Part shown: piece after piece, positions 18,085-27,643 of the stretch
How positions within the stretch are numbered: position 1 is the stretch's first letter
How the letters are laid out: every line of letters starts with the position of its first letter
Source of the DNA: Mesorhizobium sp. B4-1-3
GTDB taxonomy: Bacteria > Pseudomonadota > Alphaproteobacteria > Rhizobiales > Rhizobiaceae
DNA: 64,000 nucleotides
Direction: 5' to 3'
Assembly (NCBI RefSeq): GCF_006439355.1
Contig: NZ_VFTG01000007.1
Location: forward strand, 62,001-126,000
Notes under the pieces: generated by a model
What the model was told of the DNA's origin: nothing
Seen by the model: only the letters and a program-made list of their open reading frames with translations
Database searches by the model: none
Position numbers and translations under genes: made by a program

Positions 18085-19011
18085 ATGGATCACAGCTCAG
18101 ACCAGATACTGCCGCTTGAGACGTTGCGCGCTTTTGACGCCGCGGCGCGGACTGGGAGCTTTTCCGCGGCGGCCGAAAAACTCAACGTCACCCATGGCGC
18201 GGTGAGCCGCCAGATCGCCAAGCTGGAGGACTGGCTGGGCTTGAAGGTGTTCGAACGCAATGCCCGCGGCGTTACGTTGACGATCGAGGGCAACCGCCTG
18301 CATTTGCGGACCGCCGAGGCCTTTGCGCTGATCTCGTTCAACTCCGACCGCTGGGTCGAGCCGCGCGGCACCGCGGTGGTGCGGCTGGCCTCCATCCCGT
18401 CGGTCAGCGGGCTTTGGCTGATGCCGCGCATGGCGGCGCTCGAGAACCATCCGACCAAGCTGCGCATCGTGCTCGACGTCGACAACCGCCAGGCCGACCT
18501 TGCCGACGAAGGCATAGACCTTTCGGTGCGCTGCGGGCGCGGCCGCATCCCCGGCCGGGTCTCGGTGCAGCTGTTCGAGGAGTATATTTTCCCGATCGCC
18601 TCGCCCGAGTTGGCGAAGGAGATAGGGCGAGGCGATCCTGCGCGGCTGCTCAAATTCCCGCTGATCAACGATTCCGACGCGTCCGCATGGCGCGCATGGT
18701 TTGCCGCGCAAGACGTCGATTACCGTCCCCGTCCGCAGGACAGGCGTTTCGAGGACTATAATCTGGTGCTGGACGCGGCGGCGCACGGGCTGGGCATCGC
18801 GCTGGCGCGGCCGCCGCTGACGGCGGACCAGCTTCAATCCGGCCGTATCGTTGGCGTCGATGGGCGCGTTGTGCTCAATCCGGTATCCTATTGGATGGAC
18901 CGTCCGGTCGGCCGGCCGCGCGCGGCCGCGGCTGACCTTGCCAGGCGCATTGCCGAGCAGGCAGGGCTTGCTCCGGAAAAGCTCGAAGCTTTCCTGCAGG
19001 ACGACGTCTAG
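18085..19011 (+). CDS. LysR-family regulator, GcvA-like
   Basis: A 308-aa LysR protein: winged helix at residues 12-70 (LRAFDAAARTGSFSAAAEKLNVTHGAVSRQIAKLE), then an effector domain with WLMPRMAALE and DLSVRCGRG, typical of the GcvA branch. ATG 18085 is used; an in-frame GTG lies two codons earlier. It is divergent from the EamA transporter gene and probably regulates it. Its last bases overlap the convergent gene that ends at 19008 by 4 bp. Confidence 0.9.
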   Translation: MDHSSDQILPLETLRAFDAAARTGSFSAAAEKLNVTHGAVSRQIAKLEDWLGLKVFERNARGVTLTIEGNRLHLRTAEAFALISFNSDRWVEPRGTAVVRLASIPSVSGLWLMPRMAALENHPTKLRIVLDVDNRQADLADEGIDLSVRCGRGRIPGRVSVQLFEEYIFPIASPELAKEIGRGDPARLLKFPLINDSDASAWRAWFAAQDVDYRPRPQDRRFEDYNLVLDAAAHGLGIALARPPLTADQLQSGRIVGVDGRVVLNPVSYWMDRPVGRPRAAAADLARRIAEQAGLAPEKLEAFLQDDV

Positions 19012-19610
19012 CGAAGCAACAGCACCATGATCGTCGCGGTCACCGCCGAGACGATGGCCGTGACGGCCGATATCGTCCAGAGCGATACCGCAGCAGCATC
19101 CGAGCGCGGCGCATGACCAGCCGGACGGACCGCGGCACCGCGAGGCTGCGGCGCATTGGCGTTCGCCGCGACCAGCACTGCGGCGGAAGCGGCGGGCGGC
19201 GAAAATGTGGACAATGCCGGCGCAACCGACGCCCTGGGCGTATTGTCGGCAATCGCTGCCTGCGGTGAGGCGAAGCCGCGCGGAGCCTGATCGGTATCCG
19301 TCGCCGCCCTGCCCGTCGCGGACCTTGCCGGCGCATCGTCGGTGGCGGCATCCGGCTCCATGACGGCGCGGTAAGCATCCTCGACCTCTGCGGACGACAG
19401 GCGTTGCGACGCCTGGACGGCGGGGCGCGGCTGCGTGCTTTGCAGCGACTGGGCCGCGATTTGCGCCGCCTGCCCCGTCGAGGGCGCCTGCGGCTGGACC
19501 AGCGTCTTGATCAAAGCCGCCACCGCAGGATCGGCCTTGGGCGACGGCACCGGCTGCGGGGCGAGCGCTTCACCGATCAGCGCGTTCAAACGGGTCGAGG
19601 TGATGTCCAT
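19008..19610 (-). CDS. Hypothetical tail-anchored membrane protein
   Basis: A 200-aa Ala/Pro/Gln-rich protein of unknown function. The first 175 residues are low-complexity and probably disordered, apart from a short helix (SSAEVEDAYRAVME). The last 25 form one transmembrane helix (SLWTISAVTAIVSAVTATIMVLLLR) that reaches the C-terminus. This suggests a cytoplasmic domain anchored by its tail, or a polar or cell-division accessory protein. It is convergent with and overlaps the LysR gene. Confidence 0.6.
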   Translation of the reverse strand: MDITSTRLNALIGEALAPQPVPSPKADPAVAALIKTLVQPQAPSTGQAAQIAAQSLQSTQPRPAVQASQRLSSAEVEDAYRAVMEPDAATDDAPARSATGRAATDTDQAPRGFASPQAAIADNTPRASVAPALSTFSPPAASAAVLVAANANAPQPRGAAVRPAGHAPRSDAAAVSLWTISAVTAIVSAVTATIMVLLLR

Positions 19611-19725
19611 GCCGGCTTCCGGAAACCATTTTGCAGTTCAGCCATACCGGATGAGCATTGCGTCAAGCTTGACGTTGCTTGCGATTTGTGGCGATTGAAA
19701 CCCCGATGAACGCAAGCGTCCTTTC

Positions 19726-19959
19726 ATGATGAACCGTTTCGAAGGCCCGGGCGGCAGGGAAGCCCGGATCCGCTATCTCGACGGCGACTTTCAGGTCACC
19801 AGTCCCGGCTCTTTCGTGCGCTGCGCGGTGACGGGCGAGAACATTCCCCTCGACGAACTCAAATATTGGAGCGTCGCGCGGCAGGAGCCCTATGTGAACG
19901 CTGCGGTCTCGCTTGCCCGCGAGATCGAGATACACCCGGAATTGCGCAAGCGGGGATAA
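19726..19959 (+). CDS. DUF2093 family protein
   Basis: A 77-aa protein conserved in alphaproteobacteria. The zinc-ribbon-less compact fold is visible as IRYLDGDFQVTSPGSFVRCAVTGENIPLDELKYWSVARQEPY. A double ATG opens the frame (19726 or 19729). The function is unknown. It sits beside the lipid A gene lpxK but is transcribed convergently to it, an arrangement I recall as common in Rhizobiales. Confidence 0.85.
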   Translation: MMNRFEGPGGREARIRYLDGDFQVTSPGSFVRCAVTGENIPLDELKYWSVARQEPYVNAAVSLAREIEIHPELRKRG

Positions 19960-20035
19960 TTTCGGTTCGCGGAAAACCGTTGCATCGGCTTCCGTGACAC
20001 GCCTTCGCCCGTCAGCGCCGACCGGGTCCCGAAGC

Positions 20036-21064
20036 TCAGCCCCGCATCTTGCGCTGGCGCCAGGCGTCGAGCGTCTCGTCTATGATGCGTTCGGGCACAT
20101 GATCGAGCTCGAACACGGCCTCGATATCGAGCACGTCCAGTTGATCGAGGAAACCGGCGGGCGTCTCGCCATGGCGCAGCCGTGCTGCGTCCTTGGCCGT
20201 GGTGACGAGCCGCAGCCCCTCCTGCCGGGCAAGCGTCAAGAGATCGGCTAGCTCGTCCTGGGCGTAGAAATGGTGGTCCGGAAAGGCGCGGGACTGAACC
20301 ACCTCGCCGCCCGTGTCGCGCACCGTGTCGAAGAATTTCTCCGGATGGCCGATGCCAGCGAAGGCAAGGAAGCGGCCGCCGGCGAAGCGCGACGGATCCG
20401 CCGGCTCGACATGCGCCAAGAAGATCGGCCGTCCGGCGCGCGCCGCCTGGCGCACGACGCCGTCGGCGGCGGCCCCCTCGCCCATCTTCAGCAAGCCGCT
20501 GGTGAACACGAGCTGGTCGACGACCTTGGCGCGGAGCGGCCCGCCCGGGATGACGCGGCCATTGCCGATGCCGAAGCGGGCGTCGACCACCACCAGCGCA
20601 TAGTCGATATGGATGCGCGCCGACTGGAACCCGTCATCCATGATCAGAAAGTCGCAGCCATGTTGCTCGATGAGCAGCTTCGCGCCGGCAGCACGGTTCG
20701 CCGCCACCGCAACCGGGGCATGTTCGGCCAGAAGCAGCGGCTCGTCGCCGACATGCTTGGCGGCGTCGTGATGCGCGTCGACGACATGCGGCTTGGCGAA
20801 CGAGCCGCCATGGCCGCGCGACAGGAAGCCTGGCGTGAGCTGCATGCGCTTGGCCTGCTTGGCCAAGGCGATGGCGGCCGGCGTCTTGCCGCTGCCGCCG
20901 ACGGTGAGATTGCCGACGCACAGCACGGGTGCCGCGACCTTCTCGCGCGGAGCATGGCGCATGCGCCGGCCGGCGACCAGTCCATAGACCGCCGATGCCG
21001 GCGACAGCGCAAGCACGCGCCAGTCCGGCTTTTCCCACCAGAAGGGCGGCGCTTCGCTGGTCAT
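20036..21064 (-). CDS. lpxK: Tetraacyldisaccharide 4'-kinase
   Basis: Phosphorylates the 4' position of the lipid A disaccharide at the inner membrane. 342 aa, with an N-terminal membrane-associated helix and a P-loop at residues 51-62 (GNLTVGGSGKTP), followed by the family blocks FLSRGHGG, DEPLLLAEHAPVAV, MDDGFQSARIHIDYAL and the C-terminal FPDHHFY. It lies 32 bp downstream of waaA in a leftward envelope operon. Confidence 0.96.
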   Translation of the reverse strand: MTSEAPPFWWEKPDWRVLALSPASAVYGLVAGRRMRHAPREKVAAPVLCVGNLTVGGSGKTPAAIALAKQAKRMQLTPGFLSRGHGGSFAKPHVVDAHHDAAKHVGDEPLLLAEHAPVAVAANRAAGAKLLIEQHGCDFLIMDDGFQSARIHIDYALVVVDARFGIGNGRVIPGGPLRAKVVDQLVFTSGLLKMGEGAAADGVVRQAARAGRPIFLAHVEPADPSRFAGGRFLAFAGIGHPEKFFDTVRDTGGEVVQSRAFPDHHFYAQDELADLLTLARQEGLRLVTTAKDAARLRHGETPAGFLDQLDVLDIEAVFELDHVPERIIDETLDAWRQRKMRG

Positions 21065-21096
21065 CGCAGCTGTCCCACGATTTTTAGCGTCATGCG

Positions 21097-22413
21097 CTAG
21101 CGCCCGTTAGCGCCTTTCAGGCGCGCCTTGACGACCAGGGGCTGGATATAGGGCTCCAGCGATTTCAGCGTGCGGGCGAGCGCGCCGCGCATTTCGTCGA
21201 CGGTGGCAGCACCCGCCGCCATCATTTCGTGGCGCGCCGCCTCGTTGGTCAAAAGGAAGTTGACGGCGCCGGTCAGCATGTCGCGGTCGCGAACCAGCTT
21301 GGCGCCGCCGCTGTCGAGCAGGCGCTGATAGGCCTCGCGGAAATTCTGCACGTTGCGGCCGGCCAGCACGGCGGTTTCGAGCATTGCCGGCTCGAGCGGG
21401 TTCTGGCCGCCTTCCGAAGTCAGCGAGCGGCCGACGAAAGCGATCTCGGTTAGCCTCAGGTAAAGACCCATTTCGCCGATCGTGTCGCCCAGAAGGATAT
21501 CGGTATCGGGCGAGATGCGGTCGCCCTTGCTGCGCCTTGCCACCGAAAGGCCCATGCCGGAAATCTGCGCGGCAAGCGCGTCGGCGCGGTCGGGGTGGCG
21601 CGGCACGACGATGGTCAAGAGCCCATGATGGCGCCTGTGCAGGCTGGCATGGACCTCGGCGGCGACGACCTCCTCGCCATCATGGGTCGAGATCGCCGCC
21701 CAGGTCGGGCGCTCTCCGACCTGGCGCTGCAAGGTGGCCAAGGCCCGCTCGTCGGCCGGCGGCGGGTTGGTGTCGACCTTGAGGTTGCCGGATACGGTGA
21801 CCGGCCGGGCGCCGAGCGCGCGGAACCGCTCGCCGTCGACATCCGATTGGGCGATGACATGGGCAAGGTTTTCGAACAGCGCCTCGGCAACACTGGCGCG
21901 CTTCTTCCAAGACATGAAGGAACGGTCCGACAGCCGGCCGTTGACCAGAACCTGCGGCACGTTGCGCGCGCCAAGTTCCAGGATGGTCATCGGCCAGATC
22001 TCCGATTCGGCGATGATCGCCAGTTCCGGCCGCCAGTGGTCGAGGAAACGACTTACCGCCGGCTTGAGATCGAGCGGCACATATTGGTGGATGATGCGGC
22101 TGCCGAGGCGCTCTTCGGCGACCTTGGCCGATGTCACCGTGCCGGTGGTCAGAACGATGTTGACGCCATAGTCGAGGATGCTCTCGACCAGCGGCACCAC
22201 CGCGATCGTCTCGCCGACGCTCGCCGCATGGATCCAGATCACCGGCCCTTCCGGCCGCGGACGGCCGGCAACGCCGTAGCGCTCGCGCCGGCGGGCGCGA
22301 TCCTCCTTGCCGCGCGAGGCGCGCCAGGCGACATAGGGTCCGATCAGCGGATAGGCGACCGCCCCCGCATAGCGGTAGGCCGTCAGGGCCACGCGTGCCC
22401 AACGCTCGCTCAT
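21097..22413 (-). CDS. waaA: 3-deoxy-D-manno-octulosonic acid (Kdo) transferase
   Basis: Adds Kdo to lipid IVA. 438 aa when started at the ATG at 22411-22413, which overlaps the stop of the upstream DUF374 gene as ATGA (translational coupling); the longer open frame is not coding. Features are an N-terminal membrane anchor (YRYAGAVAYPLIGPYVAWR), the GT-B family blocks IWIHAASVGE, IAESEIWP and VNGRLSDRS, and a C-terminal donor site (GEMGLYLRLTEIAFVGRSL, GGQNPLEPA). It belongs to the leftward lipid A/Kdo operon. Confidence 0.95.
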   Translation of the reverse strand: MSERWARVALTAYRYAGAVAYPLIGPYVAWRASRGKEDRARRRERYGVAGRPRPEGPVIWIHAASVGETIAVVPLVESILDYGVNIVLTTGTVTSAKVAEERLGSRIIHQYVPLDLKPAVSRFLDHWRPELAIIAESEIWPMTILELGARNVPQVLVNGRLSDRSFMSWKKRASVAEALFENLAHVIAQSDVDGERFRALGARPVTVSGNLKVDTNPPPADERALATLQRQVGERPTWAAISTHDGEEVVAAEVHASLHRRHHGLLTIVVPRHPDRADALAAQISGMGLSVARRSKGDRISPDTDILLGDTIGEMGLYLRLTEIAFVGRSLTSEGGQNPLEPAMLETAVLAGRNVQNFREAYQRLLDSGGAKLVRDRDMLTGAVNFLLTNEAARHEMMAAGAATVDEMRGALARTLKSLEPYIQPLVVKARLKGANGR

Positions 22414-23189
22414 TTGCCGCCATCCACGAGGCGATAGGCCTCGGCCGTCGCGGCGTTCAGCGAGACGGTTACCTCCTGGCGCTTGCGCTCCATCTCGGCT
22501 TCGTCGGCATCGGCCGGCACGAAGACAGGCGGGCCCACGATGACCGCCGAGCGGCCGAAAGGAAGGTTGATGGTGGTCTTGTCCCAGCTCTTCTCCAGCA
22601 CCTTGCGGCGGCTGGTGGCGATGGCCGAGGGCAGGATCGGCCGGCCGGAAAGCTTTGCCAGAAGGACGATGCCGAGCCCGGCATCGCGCGGCGTGCCGTT
22701 CGGAATGTCGGCGATCATGGCGACGTTCTTGCCGATCACGAGGGATTTCTTTAGTGCGATCAAGGCTTTGGCGCCGCCTTTGTCGAGATGCCTCGAACTG
22801 TCGCGGCCGCCGGAGCCGCGCACCGCCTCGATGCCGAACTTCTCGAGCATCTGCGCCTGAAGCTCGGCATCGGCGCTGCGCGAGACCATGGCGACCAGCT
22901 TCCGGCCCTTGGGATAATAGGCAGGGGTGAGAAGATGCTGACCGTGCCAGAGCGCGATGATGCCGGGCTCGAGATGCGCATAGGCGCCGCCGGCAACCTG
23001 GGTCGAGCCATCGACCAGCGGGCTGGTAAGCCGAATCAGGCGCAGGAACCAGGCGAACAGGCTGGCGATGAAGTTCTTGACGAAACTCGACTGCGCCAAA
23101 GGCTCGCGGATGCGCCGCCATAACGTGCGCGTTCCGCCGCGCCTGGCGGCGCGCCGCCCGGTCGCCCCGTTCACCGCTTCATGCTCCAT
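22410..23189 (-). CDS. DUF374 family lysophospholipid acyltransferase-like protein
   Basis: A 259-aa membrane-associated protein; start at ATG 23187-23189 (MEHEAVNG). It has an N-terminal hydrophobic anchor (FIASLFAWFLRLIRL) and an acyltransferase-like core with LWHGQH, then SRSADAELQA, the glycine-rich RGSGGRDSS and IPNGTPRDAGLG. DUF374 proteins in alphaproteobacteria lie next to waaA and are thought to act in lipid A or outer-membrane lipid assembly, possibly as acyltransferases. It is coupled to waaA by a 4-bp overlap. Confidence 0.88.
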   Translation of the reverse strand: MEHEAVNGATGRRAARRGGTRTLWRRIREPLAQSSFVKNFIASLFAWFLRLIRLTSPLVDGSTQVAGGAYAHLEPGIIALWHGQHLLTPAYYPKGRKLVAMVSRSADAELQAQMLEKFGIEAVRGSGGRDSSRHLDKGGAKALIALKKSLVIGKNVAMIADIPNGTPRDAGLGIVLLAKLSGRPILPSAIATSRRKVLEKSWDKTTINLPFGRSAVIVGPPVFVPADADEAEMERKRQEVTVSLNAATAEAYRLVDGGK

Positions 23190-23194
23190 CGACG

Positions 23195-23440
23195 TCAACC
23201 GCCGGCCTTTGATTCTGGATCGAGCAAACGGTGCAGATGAACAACGAAATAACGCATGTGGGCATTGTCGACACTGGCCTGCGCCTTCGCCTTCCAAGCG
23301 GCGTGCGCCGATTGATAGTCGGGATAGATTCCGACGATGTCGAGCGCGTCCAGGTCACGAAACTCGGTTCCACCCAGCTTTTTCAGCTCACCGCCAAACA
23401 CGAGGTGCAAAAGCTGTTTCTTTCCGTCTTCCACGGCCAT
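23195..23440 (-). CDS. DUF4170 family protein
   Basis: An 81-aa protein of a family confined mainly to alphaproteobacteria. I start at 23440 (MAVEDGKKQLLHL) because a GAAGGAT site precedes it; an upstream ATG at 23461 has none. A short alpha/beta fold is suggested by LLHLVFGGELKKL and the C-terminal HMRYFVVHLHRLLDP. It ends 5 bp before the DUF374 start, in the same operon. The function is unknown. Confidence 0.82.
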   Translation of the reverse strand: MAVEDGKKQLLHLVFGGELKKLGGTEFRDLDALDIVGIYPDYQSAHAAWKAKAQASVDNAHMRYFVVHLHRLLDPESKAGG

Positions 23441-23515
23441 GCCGATCCTTCGCAGATTCATGAGTTTTGTGAAACGTTTAGCCCAAAGCGGCCGATTTTG
23501 GAACTGCGGGCCGAC

Positions 23516-24325
23516 TCACCCCTGGTCAATACTGGCAATGAGGCCGGCGAGCACGCCAAGCAGTTCGCCGCTGCCTGCGGCGAGCGCGCCGTGGTTGATT
23601 ACCTCGCCGGCGTAGCGCGGCGGCTTGCCGGTGCGATCAAGCAGTGCGCCGCCAGCCTCGGTGAGGATCAGATCGGCGGCGGCGATGTCCCAGTCATGCG
23701 CGTTCGGCTTGACGAAGGTCGCGTCGAGCTTGCCGGCGGCGATCATCGCCAGCCGGTAGGCAAGCGAGGGAATGTAGGCGGTCCGCCGCAGCCTGTCCCG
23801 CCAGGCTTGCGGCATCAGATCGACCAGCGGCTTGGGTCCGCCGATATCGACGCTTTCGCCCAGCGGACGCACATGGATGCGCTTGTCGTTGAGATAGGCG
23901 CCCTCGCCCGGCAGCGCCCAATAAGTCTCGCCCTTGGCCGGGCATTCGAGCACGCCGGCGAGCGAGCGCCCGTCCTCGACCACGGCGACGCTGACGCACC
24001 AGGAATGCAGGCCATCGAGAAAGCCGCGCGTGCCGTCGATCGGGTCGACGACGAAGGTGCGGCGCGCTGACAGCCTCGCATGGTCGTCGGCGGTCTCTTC
24101 CGACAGCCAGCCGTAGTCGGGACGCGCCCTGAGCAAGGTCTCGCGCAGATAGGCGTCCGCCGCATGATCGGCCTCGCTGACCGGCGAGGTGCCTCCCTTC
24201 ATCCACACCTGCGGATTGTTGCCGAAATAGCGCATAGCGATGGCGCCCGCCTCGCGGGCGGCCTCGCGCAGCAAAGCGAGATCGTCGCCGGCGGCGCTCG
24301 ATGTCAATTGGTCAAGCGCCGGCAA
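23516..24325 (-). CDS. Inositol monophosphatase-family phosphatase, CysQ-like
   Basis: A 269-aa Mg-dependent, Li-sensitive-type phosphatase. Metal-site motifs are Glu76-Glu77 in WLSEE, DPIDGT (94-99) and WDIAAADLI near residue 213. The closest role is 3'(2'),5'-bisphosphate nucleotidase (pAp recycling in sulfate assimilation), but inositol-phosphatase activity cannot be separated by eye. Its start overlaps the 3' end of the pmbA gene by 14 bp, so the two are co-transcribed. Confidence 0.87.
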   Translation of the reverse strand: MPALDQLTSSAAGDDLALLREAAREAGAIAMRYFGNNPQVWMKGGTSPVSEADHAADAYLRETLLRARPDYGWLSEETADDHARLSARRTFVVDPIDGTRGFLDGLHSWCVSVAVVEDGRSLAGVLECPAKGETYWALPGEGAYLNDKRIHVRPLGESVDIGGPKPLVDLMPQAWRDRLRRTAYIPSLAYRLAMIAAGKLDATFVKPNAHDWDIAAADLILTEAGGALLDRTGKPPRYAGEVINHGALAAGSGELLGVLAGLIASIDQG

Positions 24326-25655
24326 GGGTCATCCCTTCGATCAGGAGGGTCGGCGCCGCCGTGCCGAAATTGCGGTCGAGGTCGTTCGCCGGCACCATGT
24401 TGAGGAACATGGTCTTCAGGTTCGAGGCGATCGTCACCTCGGCCACCGGATAGGCCAGCGCGCCGTTCTCGATCCAGTAGCCGGAGGCGCCGCGGCTGTA
24501 TTCACCGGTCACCATGTCGACGCCCTGGCCGAAGACCTCGGTGACATAGAAGCCGCGTTTCAGCGACGCGATGAGGTCTTCCGGCGAACGCTCGCCGGGC
24601 TCGATGGCAAGGTTGGTCGAGGACGGCGAGACCGACGAGCCGCTGCGCGAGCCGCGCCCATTGGTGACGAGGCCGAGCTCGCGCGCGGCCGAGGTCGACA
24701 GGAACCAGTGGTTCAAGACGCCCTTGTCGACCATCAGCAGTTTCTCGCCTTCGACCCCTTCGCCGTCGAAGGGGCGCGAGGCTTGGCCGCGCCGTCGCAA
24801 AGGCTCGTCGGTGACGGTGATCGCGGCCGAAGCCACCTCTCTGCCCATCATGTCGCGCAGGAAGCTGGTCTTGCGGGCGACCGCCGCGCCGTTGATGGCG
24901 CCGGCGAGATGGCCGGCTATGCCGCGCGCCACGCGCGGATCGAACACCACGTCGACCGGGCCGGTTGCGGCCTTGCGGGCGCCGAGACGACGCACCGCGC
25001 GTTCGCCGGCCTTGCGGCCGATGTCTTCCGGCGCGTCGAGGTCGGCGAAATGCTGGCGCGACGAAAACTCGTAGTCACGCTCCATCGCGGTTCCCTCACC
25101 CGCAATGACGCTGGTCGAACGCGAGAAGCGCGAGGCGACATACTGGCCGACAAAGCCATGCGAGGTGGCCAGAACCATACCGCCCAAACCGGCGCCGGCG
25201 CTGCTGCCCGAGGAATTGGTGACGCCTTTGACGGCCAATGCCGCCGCTTCGGCGGCAAGGGCTGCTTCCTTCAACTGATCTGCCGACACCTCGGTCGGGT
25301 CGAAAAGATCGAGATCGCGCAAATTGCGGGCAAGCAGCGCGGGGTCGGCGAGGCCCTGGAATGGGTCCTCCGGCGAGACCTTTGCCATCGCCACCGCGCG
25401 TTCGGCGAGCGCCTTCGGATCGGAGGCGGCGGTCGCCGAGACGCTCGCCACACGCTGACCAACGAAGACGCGCAGCGAGACATCCTCGCTCTCCGAGGAT
25501 TCGGTGCCTTCGACCTTGCCCAGCCGGACCGAGACGCCGGTCGAGCGGCCGCGCACCGCCACCGCGTCGGCGGCGTCGGCGCCGGCGCGCTTGGCCGCCT
25601 CGACGAGCGCCGCGACGCGGTCGGTCAATTTCGCGGCGTCGAGCTTATCGGTCAT
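24312..25655 (-). CDS. pmbA: TldD/PmbA family metalloprotease subunit
   Basis: A 447-aa PmbA/TldE-type protein. In the TldD/TldE complex, known for microcin B17 maturation and antitoxin degradation, TldD carries the HExxxH metal site and PmbA lacks it. No HExxxH is visible here, which favours PmbA. Family blocks seen are SESEDVSLRVFVGQRVASVS, a central VVFDPRVARGIAGHL and the C-terminal GEYSRGASGYWIENG. It heads the leftward operon to lpxK. The 218-bp gap upstream holds no gene but has three copies of GCACCATC. Confidence 0.92.
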   Translation of the reverse strand: MTDKLDAAKLTDRVAALVEAAKRAGADAADAVAVRGRSTGVSVRLGKVEGTESSESEDVSLRVFVGQRVASVSATAASDPKALAERAVAMAKVSPEDPFQGLADPALLARNLRDLDLFDPTEVSADQLKEAALAAEAAALAVKGVTNSSGSSAGAGLGGMVLATSHGFVGQYVASRFSRSTSVIAGEGTAMERDYEFSSRQHFADLDAPEDIGRKAGERAVRRLGARKAATGPVDVVFDPRVARGIAGHLAGAINGAAVARKTSFLRDMMGREVASAAITVTDEPLRRRGQASRPFDGEGVEGEKLLMVDKGVLNHWFLSTSAARELGLVTNGRGSRSGSSVSPSSTNLAIEPGERSPEDLIASLKRGFYVTEVFGQGVDMVTGEYSRGASGYWIENGALAYPVAEVTIASNLKTMFLNMVPANDLDRNFGTAAPTLLIEGMTLAGA

Positions 25656-25873
25656 AGGGTTGTTCCTGTTTGTTCAAGCAGTCCGTCAGGCGAACCTCGC
25701 CGGCTTTGGATGCTTAGGCACCATCCATAGAAGCCAATGGGGCACCATCATGGATGCAGATGCATTCGCACCATCTATTGTTCCACCGACGCTTGTGCAA
25801 TGGCGGATGCGGCAATCTCAAGGCAATCGCTGTGGTTCACGCGGGATGCTTTGCCGCAGCGTCATGAAGAGCG
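25656..25873. other. Gap with three spaced GCACCATC repeats
   Basis: The octamer GCACCATC occurs at 25718-25725, 25742-25749 and 25768-25775, about 24 and 26 bp apart, roughly two or more helical turns. The gap lies upstream of pmbA and downstream of epmA. It could be a regulator site or chance. Confidence 0.3.
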
Positions 25874-26974
25874 TCAGCCGGCCACCGGCGCCCAGATTAC
25901 GTCATCGATCTTCGTTGCCCCCGTCGCCAGCATCACGAGCCGGTCGAAGCCGAGGGCCGAGCCGCTGGCCTGCGGCATGACGGCCAAAGCGGCGAGGAAA
26001 TCCTCGTCGAGCGGATAGCGTTCGCCATAGACGCGCTCCTTCTCGTCCATCTCTGCGATGAAGCGGCGGCGCTGCTCGGCCGCATCGGTAAGCTCGCCGA
26101 AGGCGTTGGCGAGCTCGACGCCGCAGCAATAGAGCTCGAAGCGCTCGGCGACGCGCGGGTCCTCGGCGCTCGGCTGGGCGAGCGCCGCCTCCGAGATCGG
26201 ATAGCCGTAAAGGATGGTGGCGCGCCCCTGCCCCAGTGCCGGCTCGATCTTTTCCACCATCACCCGGCTGAACAGGTCGGCCCAATTGTCGTCGGGCGCG
26301 GTGCGCAGGCCGGCTCCGGCCAGCGCTCCGTGAAGCGCGTCGCGGTCGGTGCTGCCGTCGACTGAAACGGTCGCGAGCAGGTCGATACCGGCATGGCGCG
26401 TGAAAGCATCCGCCACGCTCAGCCGCTCCGGCTCGGCAAACGGATCAGCCTCGCGGCCGCGAAAACGGAAACTCCTGGCGCCGGCCTTTTCCGCGGCGAG
26501 CGCCAGGAATTCGGCGCAGTCGTCCATCAGGCGCTCGTAAGTTTCGCCGACGCGATACCATTCGAGCATGGTGAACTCGGGGTGATGCAGCGGTCCGTGC
26601 TCGCGGTTGCGCCAGACCGGACCTAGGCTGAAGATTCGCTCCTCGCCGGCGGCAAGCAGCTTCTTGCAGGCGAATTCCGGCGAGGTGTGGAGATAGAGCG
26701 GCCGGCGCGATGCGTCCGGCCCGATCGCCTCAGTGGCGAAGGCGGCGAGATGCGCCTCGTTGCCCGGCGAGACCTGCAGCGCCGAGGTCGTCACCTCGAT
26801 AAAATCGCACTCCGCGAACCAGCCGCGAAGTGCTGCGGCAATGGCATTGCGCGCCATCAGCCGCGGCCGGCGATCGGCGTGTATATCAGGCGTCCACCAG
26901 GGCGAAGCGGCTGTCACGGGCAGGAAAATCGCTGCGAAGGCTGGCGGTTCGGCGCAAGATGCGCTAGGGCGCAC
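25874..26974 (-). CDS. epmA: Elongation factor P (R)-beta-lysine ligase EpmA (PoxA/GenX)
   Basis: A 366-aa truncated class II lysyl-tRNA synthetase homologue that attaches beta-lysine to EF-P. It has no anticodon-binding domain. Class II motifs are visible: [17 protein letters not shown], the motif 2 region [22 protein letters not shown], and motif 3 ([12 protein letters not shown]) at the C-terminus. The first about 25 residues look atypical, and a GTG about 20 codons in (26915-26917) is an alternative start. It is divergent from efp, its substrate gene, across a 72-bp interval. EpmB, needed to make beta-lysine, is not in the window. Confidence 0.93.
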   Translation of the reverse strand: MRPSASCAEPPAFAAIFLPVTAASPWWTPDIHADRRPRLMARNAIAAALRGWFAECDFIEVTTSALQVSPGNEAHLAAFATEAIGPDASRRPLYLHTSPEFACKKLLAAGEERIFSLGPVWRNREHGPLHHPEFTMLEWYRVGETYERLMDDCAEFLALAAEKAGARSFRFRGREADPFAEPERLSVADAFTRHAGIDLLATVSVDGSTDRDALHGALAGAGLRTAPDDNWADLFSRVMVEKIEPALGQGRATILYGYPISEAALAQPSAEDPRVAERFELYCCGVELANAFGELTDAAEQRRRFIAEMDEKERVYGERYPLDEDFLAALAVMPQASGSALGFDRLVMLATGATKIDDVIWAPVAG

Positions 26975-27046
26975 GCGATGGCCGCCGTCGCCGCTTCGCG
27001 GAAATCGACGCTTGCAGGCCGAAAAACTCGAACGGGATCGAATATC

Positions 27047-27616
27047 GTGGTCAAGGTCATCGCCAGTTCCTTACGCAAAGGCAACGTCGTCGATAAGGAC
27101 GGCAAGCTCTATGTCATCCTCTTTGCCGAAAACATCCACCCTGGCAAGGGCACGCCGGTGACCCAGCTCGACATGCGCCGCATCGGCGACGGAGTGAAAA
27201 TCTCGGAGCGCTACCGCACGACCGAAATGGTCGAGCGCGCCTATGTCGAGGAACGCGAGCACACCTTCCTCTATTCCGATGGCGAAGGTTTTCATTTCAT
27301 GAACCCGGAAAGCTACGACCAGGTCGTGGCTTCCGAAGCCGTGGTCGGCGATATGGCGCCCTATCTGCAGGAAGGCATGGCCGTGCAACTCGCGCAGTTC
27401 AACGGTGTGCCAATTTCGCTGACGCTGCCGCAGCGCGCCGTCTTCGAGGTGGTGGAAACCGAACCGGTCACCAAGGGCCAGACGGCGTCTTCCTCCTATA
27501 AACCCGCCGTGCTCTCCAACGGCGTGCGCACCGCCGTGCCGCCGCACATCTCCGCCGGCACGCGCATCGTGGTGATGACCGCCGACGGCTCGTATGTCGA
27601 GCGCGCCAAGGACTGA
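27047..27616 (+). CDS. efp: Elongation factor P
   Basis: A 189-aa EF-P that relieves ribosome stalling at polyproline. The start is the GTG at 27047 ([13 protein letters not shown]), which gives the standard length; the longer frame is a read-through of the promoter region. Lys34 in HPGKG is the conserved site of post-translational modification, and the neighbouring epmA supports beta-lysylation. The three beta-barrel domains are complete, ending in [19 protein letters not shown]. Confidence 0.96.
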   Translation: MVKVIASSLRKGNVVDKDGKLYVILFAENIHPGKGTPVTQLDMRRIGDGVKISERYRTTEMVERAYVEEREHTFLYSDGEGFHFMNPESYDQVVASEAVVGDMAPYLQEGMAVQLAQFNGVPISLTLPQRAVFEVVETEPVTKGQTASSSYKPAVLSNGVRTAVPPHISAGTRIVVMTADGSYVERAKD

Positions 27617-27643
27617 GATTTGGGGCAGAACGCAGCTCACCTG

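Noticed and set aside
19008..19610. Spurious ORF from high GC content
   Set aside because: It is kept as a real but low-confidence gene, because it ends in a well-formed transmembrane helix and stops within the LysR end like a normal convergent gene.
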